Notes under the pieces: model-generated | The model's input: the letters and a program-made list of their open reading frames with translations, nothing else | Database searches by the model: none | What the model was told of the DNA's origin: nothing | Part shown: positions 46,358 through 57,550 of the stretch, piece by piece | Position numbering within the stretch: position 1 is the first letter of the stretch | How the letters are laid out: every line of letters starts with the position of its first letter | Made by a program: the position numbers and the translations under genes | Source of the DNA: Oreohelix idahoensis | Lineage: Eukaryota; Mollusca; Gastropoda; Stylommatophora; Oreohelicidae | DNA length: 64,000 bases | Assembly (NCBI GenBank): GCA_024509875.1 | Contig: JAMPIV010014838.1 | Span: 310,001 to 374,000 of the forward strand | Direction: 5' to 3'

Positions 46358-47325
46358 CGTGACATGCAGAGTTCTTCATGAAGAACAACTTACAGAACCT
46401 TTTGGGATTAGAACGGGAGTGCGACAGGGATGCCTCTTGTCTCCATTTCTTTTCTCACTAGCAAATATATTGAGTTATGAAAACCTCGACATCACACAAC
46501 AGAAATGGAATTCAATGGAATCTGACTAAACAGCTTGATGATCTGGATTTTGCTGATGACTTGGCTCTTCTGTCCCATAACCATAATCAGATGCAAGACA
46601 AAATAAAAATACTTGATGAGAGGTCACAACAAGTGGGTCTGAAAATACACAGGGAAGAGACAAAGATAATGAGAATAAATGCAAGAAATGATAACAAATC
46701 TGAACTTGAAGAAACACCACTAAAAGATGTATATTAGTACACATATCTTGGCAGCAATATAGACAAAGTTGGAGGGACAGACAATGATATCAACATAAGA
46801 CTACAAAAAGCAAGAGGAGCTTTCGTTGCATTGGGAAACAAATGGAGATCAAGAGAAATCAAGTCCAAAACGAAAATAAGAATCTTCAACTCTAATGTCA
46901 AGTCTGTCCTATTGTATGGCTCTGAAACACGGAGCACAACAAAAACAACAACTAAAAGGCTTAAAACTTTTATAAACGGGTGCTTGCGAAGAATAGAAGG
47001 ATTGAAATGGTATGACAAAGTCACAAATGTGGAACTGATGACAACAGCCAGACAATTGCCGGTGGAACAAGACCGCTGGCGATAGATAGAACACATATTG
47101 AGGAAACATGTTGATAGCATTACAAGGCAGTACTTGGTCTAGAATCCCCAGGGAATGAGAGGCAGAGGTAGACCAAAAAACACATGGAGAAGAGAGCTAG
47201 ATACAGAAGTGAAAATGATGGGGAAAACATGGAAAGACCTTGAGCGGATGGCACCTGACAGGAGGCTTTGGCATGTGTTTGTTGAAGGCAAATGCTCCTT
47301 GGGGAGCTAACAGGTATTGATTGAT
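46358..47325 (+). pseudogene. RTE-like RT fragment between two copies of repeat R
   Basis: Broken frames: GIRTGVRQGCLLSPFLFSL, LDFADDLALLSHNHNQMQ (RT catalytic box), then after a stop YLGSNIDKVGGTDNDI, LLYGSETRSTTK and, after further stops, GRGRPKNTWRREL. A 5'-truncated, decayed RT of RTE type with at least three in-frame stops. Its 3' end is a short TATTGATTGAT repeat adjoining repeat R. Confidence 0.8.
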
Positions 47326-47548
47326 AAGGGGCCGTTCACAAATTACGTAACGCAAAAGGGGGCGAGGTGGTTGCCGAGATGTTACGCTTTATGCAAAGGG
47401 GAGAGGGGGGGGGGTGGTCTGAAATGTTGTGGGTTTTTATTACGCAGATGTTACAGGGTGGGGAAAGGAGGGGGGGGGGTTGCAAATGTAAAAAAATTGC
47501 GTTACGAAAAAGTGCAGACATGAGGATATCTGAATATAACCAAACAGG
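47326..47548 (+). repeat. About 220-bp repeat R, copy 2
   Basis: Same start and end as 46154-46357, with longer G runs in the middle. Direct orientation. Confidence 0.85.
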
Positions 47549-48059
47549 TGTTTGAGGCAAAGTTTTGAGAGAATAATGTGTACACGTTTCACGGGATTCA
47601 CCCCCCCTGCTCTGCAGTGATGGTCCAACAATGGACAATCTTCAAAGTATCTACTGAGGGTCTTCAAAGGCATCTACCATTTGCTCATATGACTTTTGGC
47701 AGAGATATGAATTGTAGAATGGTGCTTCAATTCTAAGGAGCCTCATAGGAAATTAAAGCAATCAAGTACTACGGCTATTAGGATCCAGGCCGTGTAAACT
47801 TTCTATCTTCCCTGACCTTCTATGAGGAGTAAGAATTTTGATCGTTTTGATGTGCCCCCAACCGATTTAAATCAGTAAAACATTACTTCAGTGGCTCTGT
47901 TACAGGTATTTAAAATGACTGAGACATACGGGTGCAGTTCACTCAAAATGACTAAATCAACTATAAATTTGTATATATACTGATAACAAATGTAATAATC
48001 AGTTATAGTTAACAATGTAAAATAAATAAAGGTAGGGTGAATTAGGACTATTCCTTTAA
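47549..48059. other. Unannotated stretch
   Basis: No gene, no repeat recognised. Confidence 0.4.
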
Positions 48060-48413
48060 AGATTCATCACTGGTGATGATCTGCCATCAATGGTACCTAT
48101 ACCTTGTAGCGGTATGGCAGCTTGTGTACCCTGACAATCCCCAGAGCTATGCCAGTGGGAGATTTACTCCTGGTAGGTTCAACCAAGCTGGACTGGTCTG
48201 CGTGGGTAGGGATCAGACAAAAGCTGGTACTCTGGTCCTCCAGGTTGGGGGTTTTAGCACAGGGCCGACACCCCTGTCTATGTAAAAAAAATCGCACTTT
48301 ACGGAAACAACAATAAATGGAAAAACTTTGCTGCGGGAGGACATCCGGAGTCTCAGGCTCGTATGACTGACAGTGGTGAAAGCCGAAAGGAAGCCACTGG
48401 CATGAAAACGGAT
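48060..48413 (+). mobile_element. 5' end fragment of an RTE-like LINE, inverted relative to its neighbour
   Basis: 48270-48405 is the reverse complement of about 50985-51123, the 5' end of the adjacent minus-strand copy: shared words include GACACCCCTGTCTATG, GACATCCGGAGTC and GTGAAAGCCGAAAGGAAGCC. It stops abruptly at about 48413 where the minus-strand copy ends. Left limit is approximate. Confidence 0.75.
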
Positions 48414-48526
48414 TTGTAACTCTCCAGCATTCCGCACCATAGAGAAGCACAGAAAGCACACAGCTCTGATATAATCTTAATTTTGTGCTTGTGCTGCTTT
48501 GAAAGGACTTCCAGACATTGTTTAGG

Positions 48527-50560
48527 CTAAAAAAAGGCTGTTCTTGCCTTATTCATTCTGATGTTGATGTCTTTGCCTGCCCTGCCGTCTGGTGTTACTA
48601 TGCATCCTAGGTATGTGAAGGTGTCTGTCTCTACCAGTTGCTGATTCCTTACTGATATGGGCTCAGAGTTGCTCACATTGAGCGTCATGACCTCTGACTT
48701 CTTTAAATTGATGTTCAAGCACATCTGCTGGCTAAACTTATTAAGTCTATCCGTTTTTTCCTGGATGTGTTGATGTGAATGTGCTAGTAGTGCAATGTCA
48801 TCTGCATATTCCAGATCTTCCAGTGTAGAAAATGTAGTCCATCTTATTCCTCTTGGACTGCCCTCTGTTGTCTGGCGCATCACCCAATCTATAACTGTTA
48901 AAAATAGAGTGGTTGATAAGGGGCATCCCGGTCGTACTCCTGTCTTCACCTCAAAGGTTAGGTTGCTCTGCCCAACACTACACGTAAAGTTGGCATAGAG
49001 GCTTTTTATTATTGACATTATGCAGCTTGGAATTCCATAAGCCCTCAGTATTTTCCATAAACTGTCCCTATGTATGCTGTCAAAAGCCTTTTCAAAATCA
49101 ACGAAATTAATGTAAAGCTGTCTTTGCCATTCTGAGCACTGCTCTATAATGTTCCTGAGAGTGAATATATGATCTACACATCTTCTGTTCTTTCTAAATC
49201 CTGCTTGTTCTTTCCTCGTTTTGTGGTCTACTGCTTTTGAAATTCTCTGTATAATTATCCTGCCTAGTATTTTGCTGGGAACTGAGAGAAGAGTGATTCC
49301 TCTCCAATTATTGCAGTCTGCAAGATCTCCCTTCTTGGGCAATTTGACAATTATTCCTTTGTTCCAGTATCATGGTGTTGTCCCCGTTTTCCAGACTTGT
49401 GCAAATAGTGGTTCTAATAGTTCTGCTGCTAGCTCAGGGTCTGTCTTAAATAGCTCTGCATTTAAGTTATCATGGCCAGGAGCTTTTCCGTTCGTTAACC
49501 CTTTGATTGCTGTGATGATTTCTTCTTTTCGTGGAATGTCTGTATTTACATCTAGATCGTTTTCAGCCCCAGGAACATTCAATTGGGTCTCTGGTGGTTC
49601 CTTGTTCAGAGTTTCTCTGAAGTGCTCTGCCCATCTTGTTTCCTGTCCCTGTGCTGTCGTGATGAGATTTCCTTGCTTATCTCTTACTAATGTAATATTG
49701 TTTGCACCTCGTTTTCCGCTGATGAATTTAGTTATTTTGTATACTGTGCTTTGTTCATTTCTCAGTGCTGCCTCTTCTGCCTGTCTTGCAAGATCGTCTA
49801 AGAAATTCCTTTTGTTGGCTCGGGTTTGGCGTTTAACTTCCTTGTCCAGCTGACTGTACTGTTCGCTATATAGTTGCTTTAACCTGGGGGACTTCGCTTC
49901 TGTTTTCTTTCTTTTCATTTCCTTTCTCAGTGTTATGGTGTTTAATGTTTCTGGTGTTATCCAGTCTTGCTTCTTCCTTTCCTGGAATCCCAAGCATGAT
50001 TTGCTGCTTTCCTTATATATTGTTGAAATGGCGTTGAATTGCTGGTCTATATCATCAGTCAATGTCTTTTCCTGACTTTTGGCAAATTGATATCGTTTCT
50101 TTATGTCAGCCGCAAAAGCTTTTCTGGTAAGGGGGTCCTTCAATTTGCTGATGTCAAACCTTTTCTGTGTAGTTACAGTTGGTCCAGCCCTTCTTAGTTT
50201 CACTTTCAGTTTTGCTACTACTAAATGGTGATCACTTCCCACATCTGCACCTCTTCTTACCTTCACATCTTGTAATGCATGTCTCCATCTACCGTTAATC
50301 ATGATGTGGTCTATCTGGTTTCTGTCCCGACCATTTGGTGATTCCCATGTTAATTTGTGAATTTCTTTATGTGGGAAAAATGTTCCTCCAATGACCAGGT
50401 TGTTAATACTACGGAAACTTATTAATTTATCCCCATTTTCGTTTGCTGTTCCGCTGCCCCATTTCCCCATTACTCTGTCATTGTATGTATTGTGTGTACC
50501 AGCTTTCGCATTGAGGTCTCCCATTACTGTAACAAGATCATATCTAGGTGTGTCTCCCAT
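48527..50560 (-). pseudogene. RTE-like endonuclease C-part and RT, one in-frame stop
   Basis: Two segments in the same frame (50560-49370 and 49342-48527) separated by a single TGA near 49370. First segment: VMGDLNAKAG (endonuclease Asp/Asn), GRDRNQIDHIMI, GSDHHLVVAKL, then GLTNGKAPGHDNLNAELFK. Second: KKGDLADCNNWRGITLL, FVDFEKAFDSIHRDSLW, GVRPGCPLSTTLF (usually GVRQGC), LEYADDIALLAHSH (catalytic) and TFTYLGCIVTPDG. The Q to P change in GVRPGC is unusual. A stop directly precedes VMGDL-part codons at about 50561. Confidence 0.86.
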
Positions 50561-50654
50561 TTATTTCTGCAGTTGTTGATAGAATTCATCCTTGACCTCT
50601 TCTTCGCTGTCATTCGTTGGTGCGTAGCATTGTATTATTGTAGTATTGGTGAAT

Positions 50655-51053
50655 CTACCTCTCAAATCTTAATCTTATCAGTCTGTTGTTGATGGGTTTC
50701 CATTCCAGTAATGTCCTTTCTATTCCTTTCTGTAGAATAATGTCTACACCTTCATCGTGCTGTCCATCCTCTCTTCCAGAGTAAAGTACTGTTTCTCCTG
50801 TTTCTGTTTTAACTTTTCCTGCCCCTGTCCATCTGCTCTCGCTTATCCCTAGAATGTGTAACCTAAAGTTTCTCATTTCTGCCGTGACCTGTTTTAGTTT
50901 ACCCGTCTCATTCATTGTCCTGACATTCCAAAATCCTATTCTTGTATTATGTTTTGCGGTCAGGACGCCCATTTTCATGTCAGTGGCTTCCTTTCGGCTT
51001 TCACCACTGACAGTCATACGAGCCTCTGACTCCGGATGTCCGTCCCGCAGCAA
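50655..51053 (-). pseudogene. RTE-like endonuclease N-terminal part
   Basis: About 130 codons: IGFWNVRTMNETGKL (Asn), LGISESRWTG (Glu) and REDGQHDEGVDIIL are the first endonuclease blocks. It ends at a frame break near 50650, after which the endonuclease continues in another frame to the VMGDL block. The ESRKEATDMK stretch near its start is duplicated, inverted, at 48370-48400. Confidence 0.83.
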
Positions 51054-51187
51054 AGTTTGTTTATTCGTTGTTGTTTCCGTAACTTCAATTTTTTTTTTTT
51101 TTTTTTTTTACATAGACAGGGGTGTCAGCCCTATGCTAAATCCCACTATGACTTAGTGTTCAGGTTCCTAGGATTCCGGGCTTTCCG

Positions 51188-52875
51188 TATTAAGGTAGAA
51201 GTATACCCAGAAAAGGTTAAAAAAAATAAAAATCCAACAATTTTCATTTTCATGCTTTAAATCATCGTCAACATGTTCTTGAACTAAAAATAATTCATAG
51301 AAGCTTAGAGATACTCTGGTTTGATAGGAATCAGTGTTTTTGTACACACACCCCCTTGAGTGATTTGCATAGCAACCAATGTTTATAGTTGGTTACCATG
51401 TGAATAATGACCCAACATGAAGGTGCGTAATTGTAAAACTGCGAAATTATAATTATACATAGGCAATAGGAAAAAGATATTTATAACTTTTCCACGGGGA
51501 ATCACTAAATGATTTCTTGTGAATTTTTCAAAAGTGTGTGTCTAGAAAGCTTTCATCGTAAATTTCAACATTTGTTACATGCATAGTGCATTTTCACCAA
51601 CATCAACTCTATTTATTGCTAGTTTTATACTGATTCTGTATAATAGTAGTTAGCAGAGCTTCTTTTGTTCACAATGAGAAATAAGACAAAGACTGGGAGG
51701 CGTGTACACCAACAAACCGTTGCCTGAAAATGAGACACCTATTGTCGATAGTGACGCTATAAAACCTCTGTGCTCCTCAGCAAAGAACATAAAGGTCATA
51801 AAGGTCCAAGAAAGTGAAGGACAAGCTAAAAATGACAAAGGAAATGGGTTTATCCTTATGGATGTAAAACTACTGTTTGGGTTTTTATGCGCTAACTTTA
51901 GATGTGACAAATGTTATCAGTACTCACTGACCTGTGAGATCGTCGAAGAGACTCGGAATGTCTTTTGTCATGAAATCAGTATCAAGCGCACAAACTGTGG
52001 CGAATGGACTGCCAATTTCAATACTTCTGATGTTTCATCTTCAGCTACTCACAAACAAAGAAGTAAATGTGCGAATGGTGGCATTTGTGCGTTCTATTGG
52101 GAAAGGCCACAGTGCATTGCAGAATTTTTCGATATACATGAACACAAGTCAACCCATGGCAAAGAAAGCATACAGGAGAACGCTGCACAGGATCTATTCA
52201 GCAAGTAAGGGCATTGCAATGGAAAGACCCTGAGAGCACTGAAAATGGGATTCATAGACACTGCAACTGCAGTAGAAGGAGACCTTTATTCAACAGGAGC
52301 TCATTAAACTTCATTTTGTGAGTTCTTTTTCTGTTTTTCTTTGTTTTCTCGGAATTGTCTTTTTAGCATAATTGGTGATCTTTGAAACAAGATATCTCTG
52401 GATCTGTACATTCAATTGACATGAAAATTAACACAGTTGGTTATCATATAATCTTACAGATTATGACCTAAAATGGATACAATTGAATTCAAAGTTTTAG
52501 TTTTATGACCATCATGCATATATAACGAGGCACAAATATCAAACATTCCAGAAATATAAATTTTGAAAATTCATTAAAACTTAACCTTTCTGTCAATCTC
52601 TGTCATTTTAGTTCATAATCTCACGCTATATACAATGATTCAATTTGCCAAGTTTCAGTCAGATCCTTGTACAAATAAGATAGTTATGATGTTTTAAAAA
52701 AGGTGTATAATTTATTCACTACGGCGGCCATATTGGATAGCTAATTTGCATAATTAATGAGGTCATTATGTGGACAAACATTTTAAGTCCATACTAACAC
52801 TATACCCATTGTTGTTTGATTCTGAAAGGAAAATTTGAGTTTTTTACCCTATCGAGGTATACTACTACCTTAATA
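51188..52875 (+). mobile_element. DNA transposon with TIRs, 1688 bp
   Basis: Left end TATTAAGGTAGAAGTATACC, right end reads GGTATACTACTACCTTAATA: inverted repeats of about 20 bp with one mismatch. It interrupts the 5' end of an RTE-like LINE. Encodes one possible protein fragment (51702-52208). The family is uncertain; the TSD is not clear beyond the palindromic TA ends. Confidence 0.75.
51702..52208 (+). pseudogene. Possible N-terminal fragment of a Mutator-like transposase
   Basis: 168 codons. The region KLLFGFLCANFRCDKCYQY...NCGEWTANFNTS has two Cys pairs/ Cys positions spaced like a zinc ribbon, which resembles, from memory only, the N-terminal region of animal Mutator-like transposases. 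The DDE core is absent, so this element would be non-autonomous. The link is weak; it could be an unrelated frame in an AT-balanced insert. The short Gln/Lys/Glu-rich end has no recognised domain. Confidence 0.35.
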
Positions 52876-53059
52876 AAGAAAGAGTTTTCTTGCGGTGTAA
52901 GTACACAAGATGCTCAAACACGGTGTCCGGTCCTTTAAAGTAGAATCATGATTCTATACATTATTCTAGCTTGTCTGGCTGTCTTCATGACGAGTTGAAT
53001 TCATTAGTGCCTTAGACTCTGAAGGTGCTAGATTATAAGCGAAATTCGGCCCACTCATA
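52876..53059. other. Short unannotated flank
   Basis: Host sequence left of the LTR of element C; no gene. Confidence 0.4.
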
Positions 53060-54315
53060 TGTCGTAATTTTTATTTTGAGATAGGTCTTAGAAATAGTGG
53101 TCCCATCTGAGTGGAGGATGATAGTGAAGGCTCTGTGATAGTAAGGGTTAAGAAATAGATAGTTGATTCACAAAGGTGCTGAAAAGAGGAAAGACAGTCT
53201 CTGAATCGTGTAATTCATCCGATTCGCCTATCTTACGACAATTTTATTTATCTGTAGACTCCTTCCTCTCCTGGCTAAACAATTTTTTCCAGTTACTCAA
53301 CCCTCATGTACACACACCAATTTGGTGATACAAACGCACAGACGTGAATACAAACTACATATAACAGATATGGATTTATGGGTCGGCCAACACCGTAATT
53401 AAAGGTTTTTGGTGTTTATTATCATTTAAACCAAAATCACAACATTGAGCATGTTACATTTTTAAAAAAAGACATAGTTACAGAAATAAAACATGAGGGG
53501 GAGGGGTTAGAATAGTAGTATCCCAATATGCCCTTCCCTCTTGTATAGGCAAAAACCCAGTCCAAAGACAAGTGTTATCAGAAAGAGACAAGTAACCCAA
53601 AGATAGATTTATTTTATTCTGATAGGGGTGTACAATACTCAGTATGGGGTGTAGGAACAGATTCCTAGTATTTCTCAAAGTTATCCCTTGACTAAGCAGA
53701 TTAAGGGATGGGAAATAAGAAAAATGTAAACAACCACACTTAGAGAAAAAAATACAAGGAATTAGTGTATTGCTATTTACCAAGAAAAAATAGAGTTTAA
53801 AAAAATATATATAATATCTCATTCATTCAAATGCACGCTCGGTATGGCCATCACATATTTTCTCACTTACCGCTCGTTGAATCTGGCAATCCATAGAATA
53901 ACATAAACAGCTATTAAGTACTCAACTAATATGAGTCTCTTTTTTTTCTAGCCCCAGACTAGCGGGGTTTGCTAATTTTCCGTAGTCGCTGGAATTTGAA
54001 GACTTAGTGTTTTTTGGTTTTATCTAAAGTTTCTATGGGATGGCACTGTCACAGGTATCTATGAGAATGTAGTGGTCTCCTGGATCTCACCGCTGGTAGT
54101 TGAGACTTCTTTAGCGTGATGAACACAGAGTGATGGCAAAGACTGATCAGTGAGTTTTGTTTTCCTTCGGGGGTTTTAATCCAGTGGAAATAACGTGACT
54201 GTCAGTGTACATAAATGATATATTCTTTTCCACATCAGAACAGTAAAAATTATATGTATAGCTTCTGGCAATTGTTCTTCTCCACACATCAGAACAGTAA
54301 AAGTTATATGTATAG

Positions 54316-55854
54316 TGGGGCAAAGTCTTTTACAGACAGGGGGTATGATGTGCTGGTGTTGTGGGTAGTGGGTTTCCCCCCTTGCTTCACCCTAGGCCTA
54401 GTGAATTCTTGTTCATGAAAGGAGCGACCATTGCGGTGTTAGTCTCTTGGCCTAGCAAAACCTCTCATACCCCAAGATCGATGTGCGTGGTGAAGAGCCA
54501 CACCCTCCTCAAGGTAATCCTGGTAACTGAGGGTGCGAATCCTCAGGCTAAACACAACGGATCTAGAGGAGCAAACCTCGATAATAAAACCGGTGCACTA
54601 CACCGTACACGCCCTCTGTGGGTGGGAAGGAGCCAGATGGATACTGAACAAGTCTTGGGAGTGGGAACGAGTGTGGACTGCTCCCTGAAGATCGGAACCC
54701 ATCGTACAGGCACAGAGACTCAGGACTTGACGATCCTATAGCCTTCAACTTTTGGTCAGATGCCTAGAGCCTCGGAGAACTCGGCGTAACCAGCAGGCAA
54801 TTTGGTGGCGGAGAAAGAGCACTGTGAGCCCTACCTTGGCTACGTATCACAAGGAGACGCAGAAACACCCCCTTTATCTCCCCCAGAGCTGGCACAGTAC
54901 ACTTCTGGCTTCTACCCGGGGCGGTACGAAATCCACATCAAACCTGGCAGAGCAAGTCCTCCATCAGATGCGGCCGATGCTGGGCCCACTGGCGCGTGGA
55001 CACGTCCCGATCCCCATCGAGACTTGCCCGGGGAGCCCACCCTGGCTCAAAAAAGCAGAGAAGGCCACTCTCCAGACCTCCGATGTCTTGCGGGCAGTGT
55101 TATGATGTGCAAGAACATGGACAGGAAGACTCTACAACTTCCCCACTGAAGACACGCCCACGACGACCGTTGCCTCAATTGGCTGTGTGTGGTGTACCCG
55201 GAAACGGGGCCTCCCAGTACTGAGGCACAGTTAAGTCCCCGATGTCACTTATCGGTGCAGAGTTGAGAGAGATGGCTGAGCATCACAATCCCCCCTGTGT
55301 TGCAGCATGATGAGAACCCAGCATTGCACACTGAGCTTGGGGGGATCACTGGGGCACCAGACTTAATACTGGCTCTTGACTGGATGGCCGCATGCAGGAG
55401 ATTTCTACAATGGAGGGTTGGCAGGTGGTGGGTATCTGGAAGTGGCTCTGTGCAGGACGTGAGGATTCCTTGGGAGAGCCCAGAACCAGAGCACAGCATT
55501 GTGCAAGCTCTGCATAGTTGGAGAGCCCCCTGGATGACGGGGAATGCACAGTGTGCTACCCCACCTATCCCCAACTGCTAACTTAGAACCAGAAGTGGGG
55601 TCCTCTGTATGCGTGCCAGGCCAGGATAAAATGCCTGGGAAAGAGACTGGAGCTCAGAACTCCCTAACTCAGCATGTTCTACAGGACAGTCCTCTGTATG
55701 ACCAGTTAAGAAAGATATACTGGCCCAATGACTCAACACTAAACTCAAAGCTATATGGAGTTAAAGAGGAACTTCAAACAACAGTCGAATTCATCATGAG
55801 AACTCATCTGACGGTGTAATCATCAAAGATGCGATCGCAAGAAGAAGAAGAAGA
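54316..55854 (+). mobile_element. Internally deleted, non-autonomous LINE derivative with (GAA)n tail
   Basis: 1539 bp between the perfect 10-bp TSD ATATGTATAG (54306-54315 and 55855-55864). The 3' part encodes HVLQDSPLYDQLRKIYWP and EELQTTVEFIMRTHL, matching the C-terminal end of the LINE at 8948 (HILQNCPTHDKLRR...WP, LEKTVDFVLATGL) and ends in a GAAGAAGAAGAA tail. No endonuclease or RT is present; the first 1.2 kb is GC-rich with only short, probably meaningless frames. Confidence 0.85.
55650..55819 (+). pseudogene. Remnant of LINE ORF2 C-terminus in the deleted element
   Basis: About 55 codons related to the C-terminal 55 residues of the RT/RNase H protein encoded at 10826-13228, ending at a normal stop (55817-55819 region) followed by the 3' UTR and tail. 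It shows which LINE lineage the deleted element came from. Confidence 0.75.
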
Positions 55855-56289
55855 ATATGTATAGCTTCTGGCAATTGTTCTTCTCCGGTTATCTTTACAG
55901 AAATTATTGATTTATGATTTTAAATGTTCTTGGTTGGATTACTCTCATAAAATTTGAGAGCGGGACCGCATAGGGCCACAACACGAAGATTATATTTAAA
56001 TGTTCATAAAATCTCTGGATGTTATAAGAACCGAGTCTGGAGGACTCTATGGTATTGCTGGGACGCAAAGGTATTTTGTTCAGCCTATGTGAAAAAATAG
56101 AAAACATGTAATCAAAAAACCCAATACGAATCATATTCTGACGCGCGAAAATTGACAGTTAAGACTATTTAACCACTCGCGTATTCAATTTATATATATT
56201 TAAAAAACTCTCCGCAAGTCTCTAGTAGTTAGAAAAACACACATATATAAGAAATAAACTGTATTCATCGATTATTAATCGCCTTGCGG

Positions 56290-56594
56290 GACCCAAAGAT
56301 GCAGCAATAGAGAATGCAGTCAGCGACCCATAGCTTGACTGCTTGCATCAGGGTCAGCGAACCAGAGCTGACCAAGACCCTACTCCACCTCCACGTGGTG
56401 GTCCTGGAAACAGTCTGCATCACTGCAGTCTGGCTGAGAGAGTAGGGATCGAAGAGGGAAGGCAAACCCGGTTCCAAAAAATGCCAAGCTGAAGTCGGAT
56501 GTGTCGACCGAAAGGTGCAGATATCACAGCTACGGCGTAAACAGACACAACGCAACCACCGTCCTTTTCAGGGCGAACGAGGAAGAAGAAGAAG
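56290..56594 (+). mobile_element. SINE-like element, (GAA)n tail, copy 2
   Basis: 305 bp, about 90% like 14073-14381 by eye, flanked by the 13-bp TSD AATCGCCTTGCGG (56277-56289 and 56595-56607). Inserted in the LTR of element C. Confidence 0.9.
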
Positions 56595-57550
56595 AATCGC
56601 CTTGCGGCTTATAAATTATTTTAAGCATCTCTCACTGGGGAACAAACGGGTAATTAAATTTACGTTATATCTAGAGAATTTTCCTAGAGGTTTATTTAAT
56701 ACGTTTTAAATACACACATATCCCAATGAAATAAATGAAACATCATACGAGTAAAATCACTTAGATGCTAATAACTATATTATTTACCGCGAAACACAAG
56801 ACTCTTAGAATTTATCTCCGCGAATTTCTTGTATAAAATCTGATAAATTTAGACTCCGAAACTGCGCTCTAGACCATTCTAGAACTCGTGATTTGCAGAC
56901 TGACACAGAATTAAATGGTCTGGACATTATATTCAAAATGGCTATTCTTTCATCTCTCGTTCGGAGTTTTAGCACCTCTGTTCGATTTAGGGAAGTTTCT
57001 CTGGTCGATTTGCTAATCCGCGTCCATCATTACGTCTTTTCCCCGCCTGGCTGTCGCTTCGCTGGCGCTGCTTTCTTTAATGCCCGTTGTTCGATGGTCT
57101 TTTCGTCCCTGTGCTCGTGATCAAAGAAAGTTTCGTTCGGTGGGTAAATCCCCGCCTCTTTCTACGCAATAAACAGACCGTTGCCTCTCTAAGCACAGAA
57201 CCTCTTATGCCCCGCCCTTCCCGTGTTACCGTTGACATGCTTACGTAATCCTGACCGTAGGAAAACCCTTTTTACAATGAAAGACGGATATGCATCTATA
57301 TATCTGCGTTCTAAGTGCATTGAACAAAGGCGGGAGGCGTGTCTAGACTAAGAATCGGACACTGGCAACAAAGACGCTTTAGCTTCCACGTGTTTGCCTT
57401 TACATACTAATTAGCCAGCACTGGAAATCCAACGTGTTAGTTGCTTGTCCAAATAATGAGGGCCCGCGATGCTATTCAAGAGAATCGATAAGGGTTATCC
57501 ATTTCATCCATCCGTCACACTCGTCCCCGCTTAAGACGGGAAATCATTTT

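Larger units (their letters stand above)
48420..51187 (-). mobile_element. RTE-like LINE, nearly full length but 3'-broken
   Basis: Minus-strand element with endonuclease and RT; its 3' end is replaced at about 48420 by an inverted 5' fragment of the same family. Upstream (high-coordinate) sequence is interrupted by the DNA transposon starting 51188. The last recognisable protein block, LLYGAECWRVT, lies right at the break; the GHVLRRDP-type C-terminus seen in the copy at 28166 is missing. Confidence 0.82.
53060..57519 (-). repeat. 3' LTR of Gmr1-type element C, with two nested inserts
   Basis: The minus strand starts TGTGACGGATGG at 57519, right after a GCGGGGACGAG polypurine-like tract, and ends in CGACA at 53060 (plus TGTCGTAATTT). 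The left end resembles that of the solo LTR at 30603 (TGTCGT, then GATAGGT and TGGTCCC words). Total 4460 bp; without the inserts at 54316-55854 and 56290-56594 and their TSDs it is about 2.59 kb, close to the 2.44 kb solo LTR. Confidence 0.8.

Noticed and set aside
54361..55581. Frames of 90-126 codons in the deleted LINE
   Set aside because: GC-rich sequence with several overlapping frames; none shows a known ORF1 motif.
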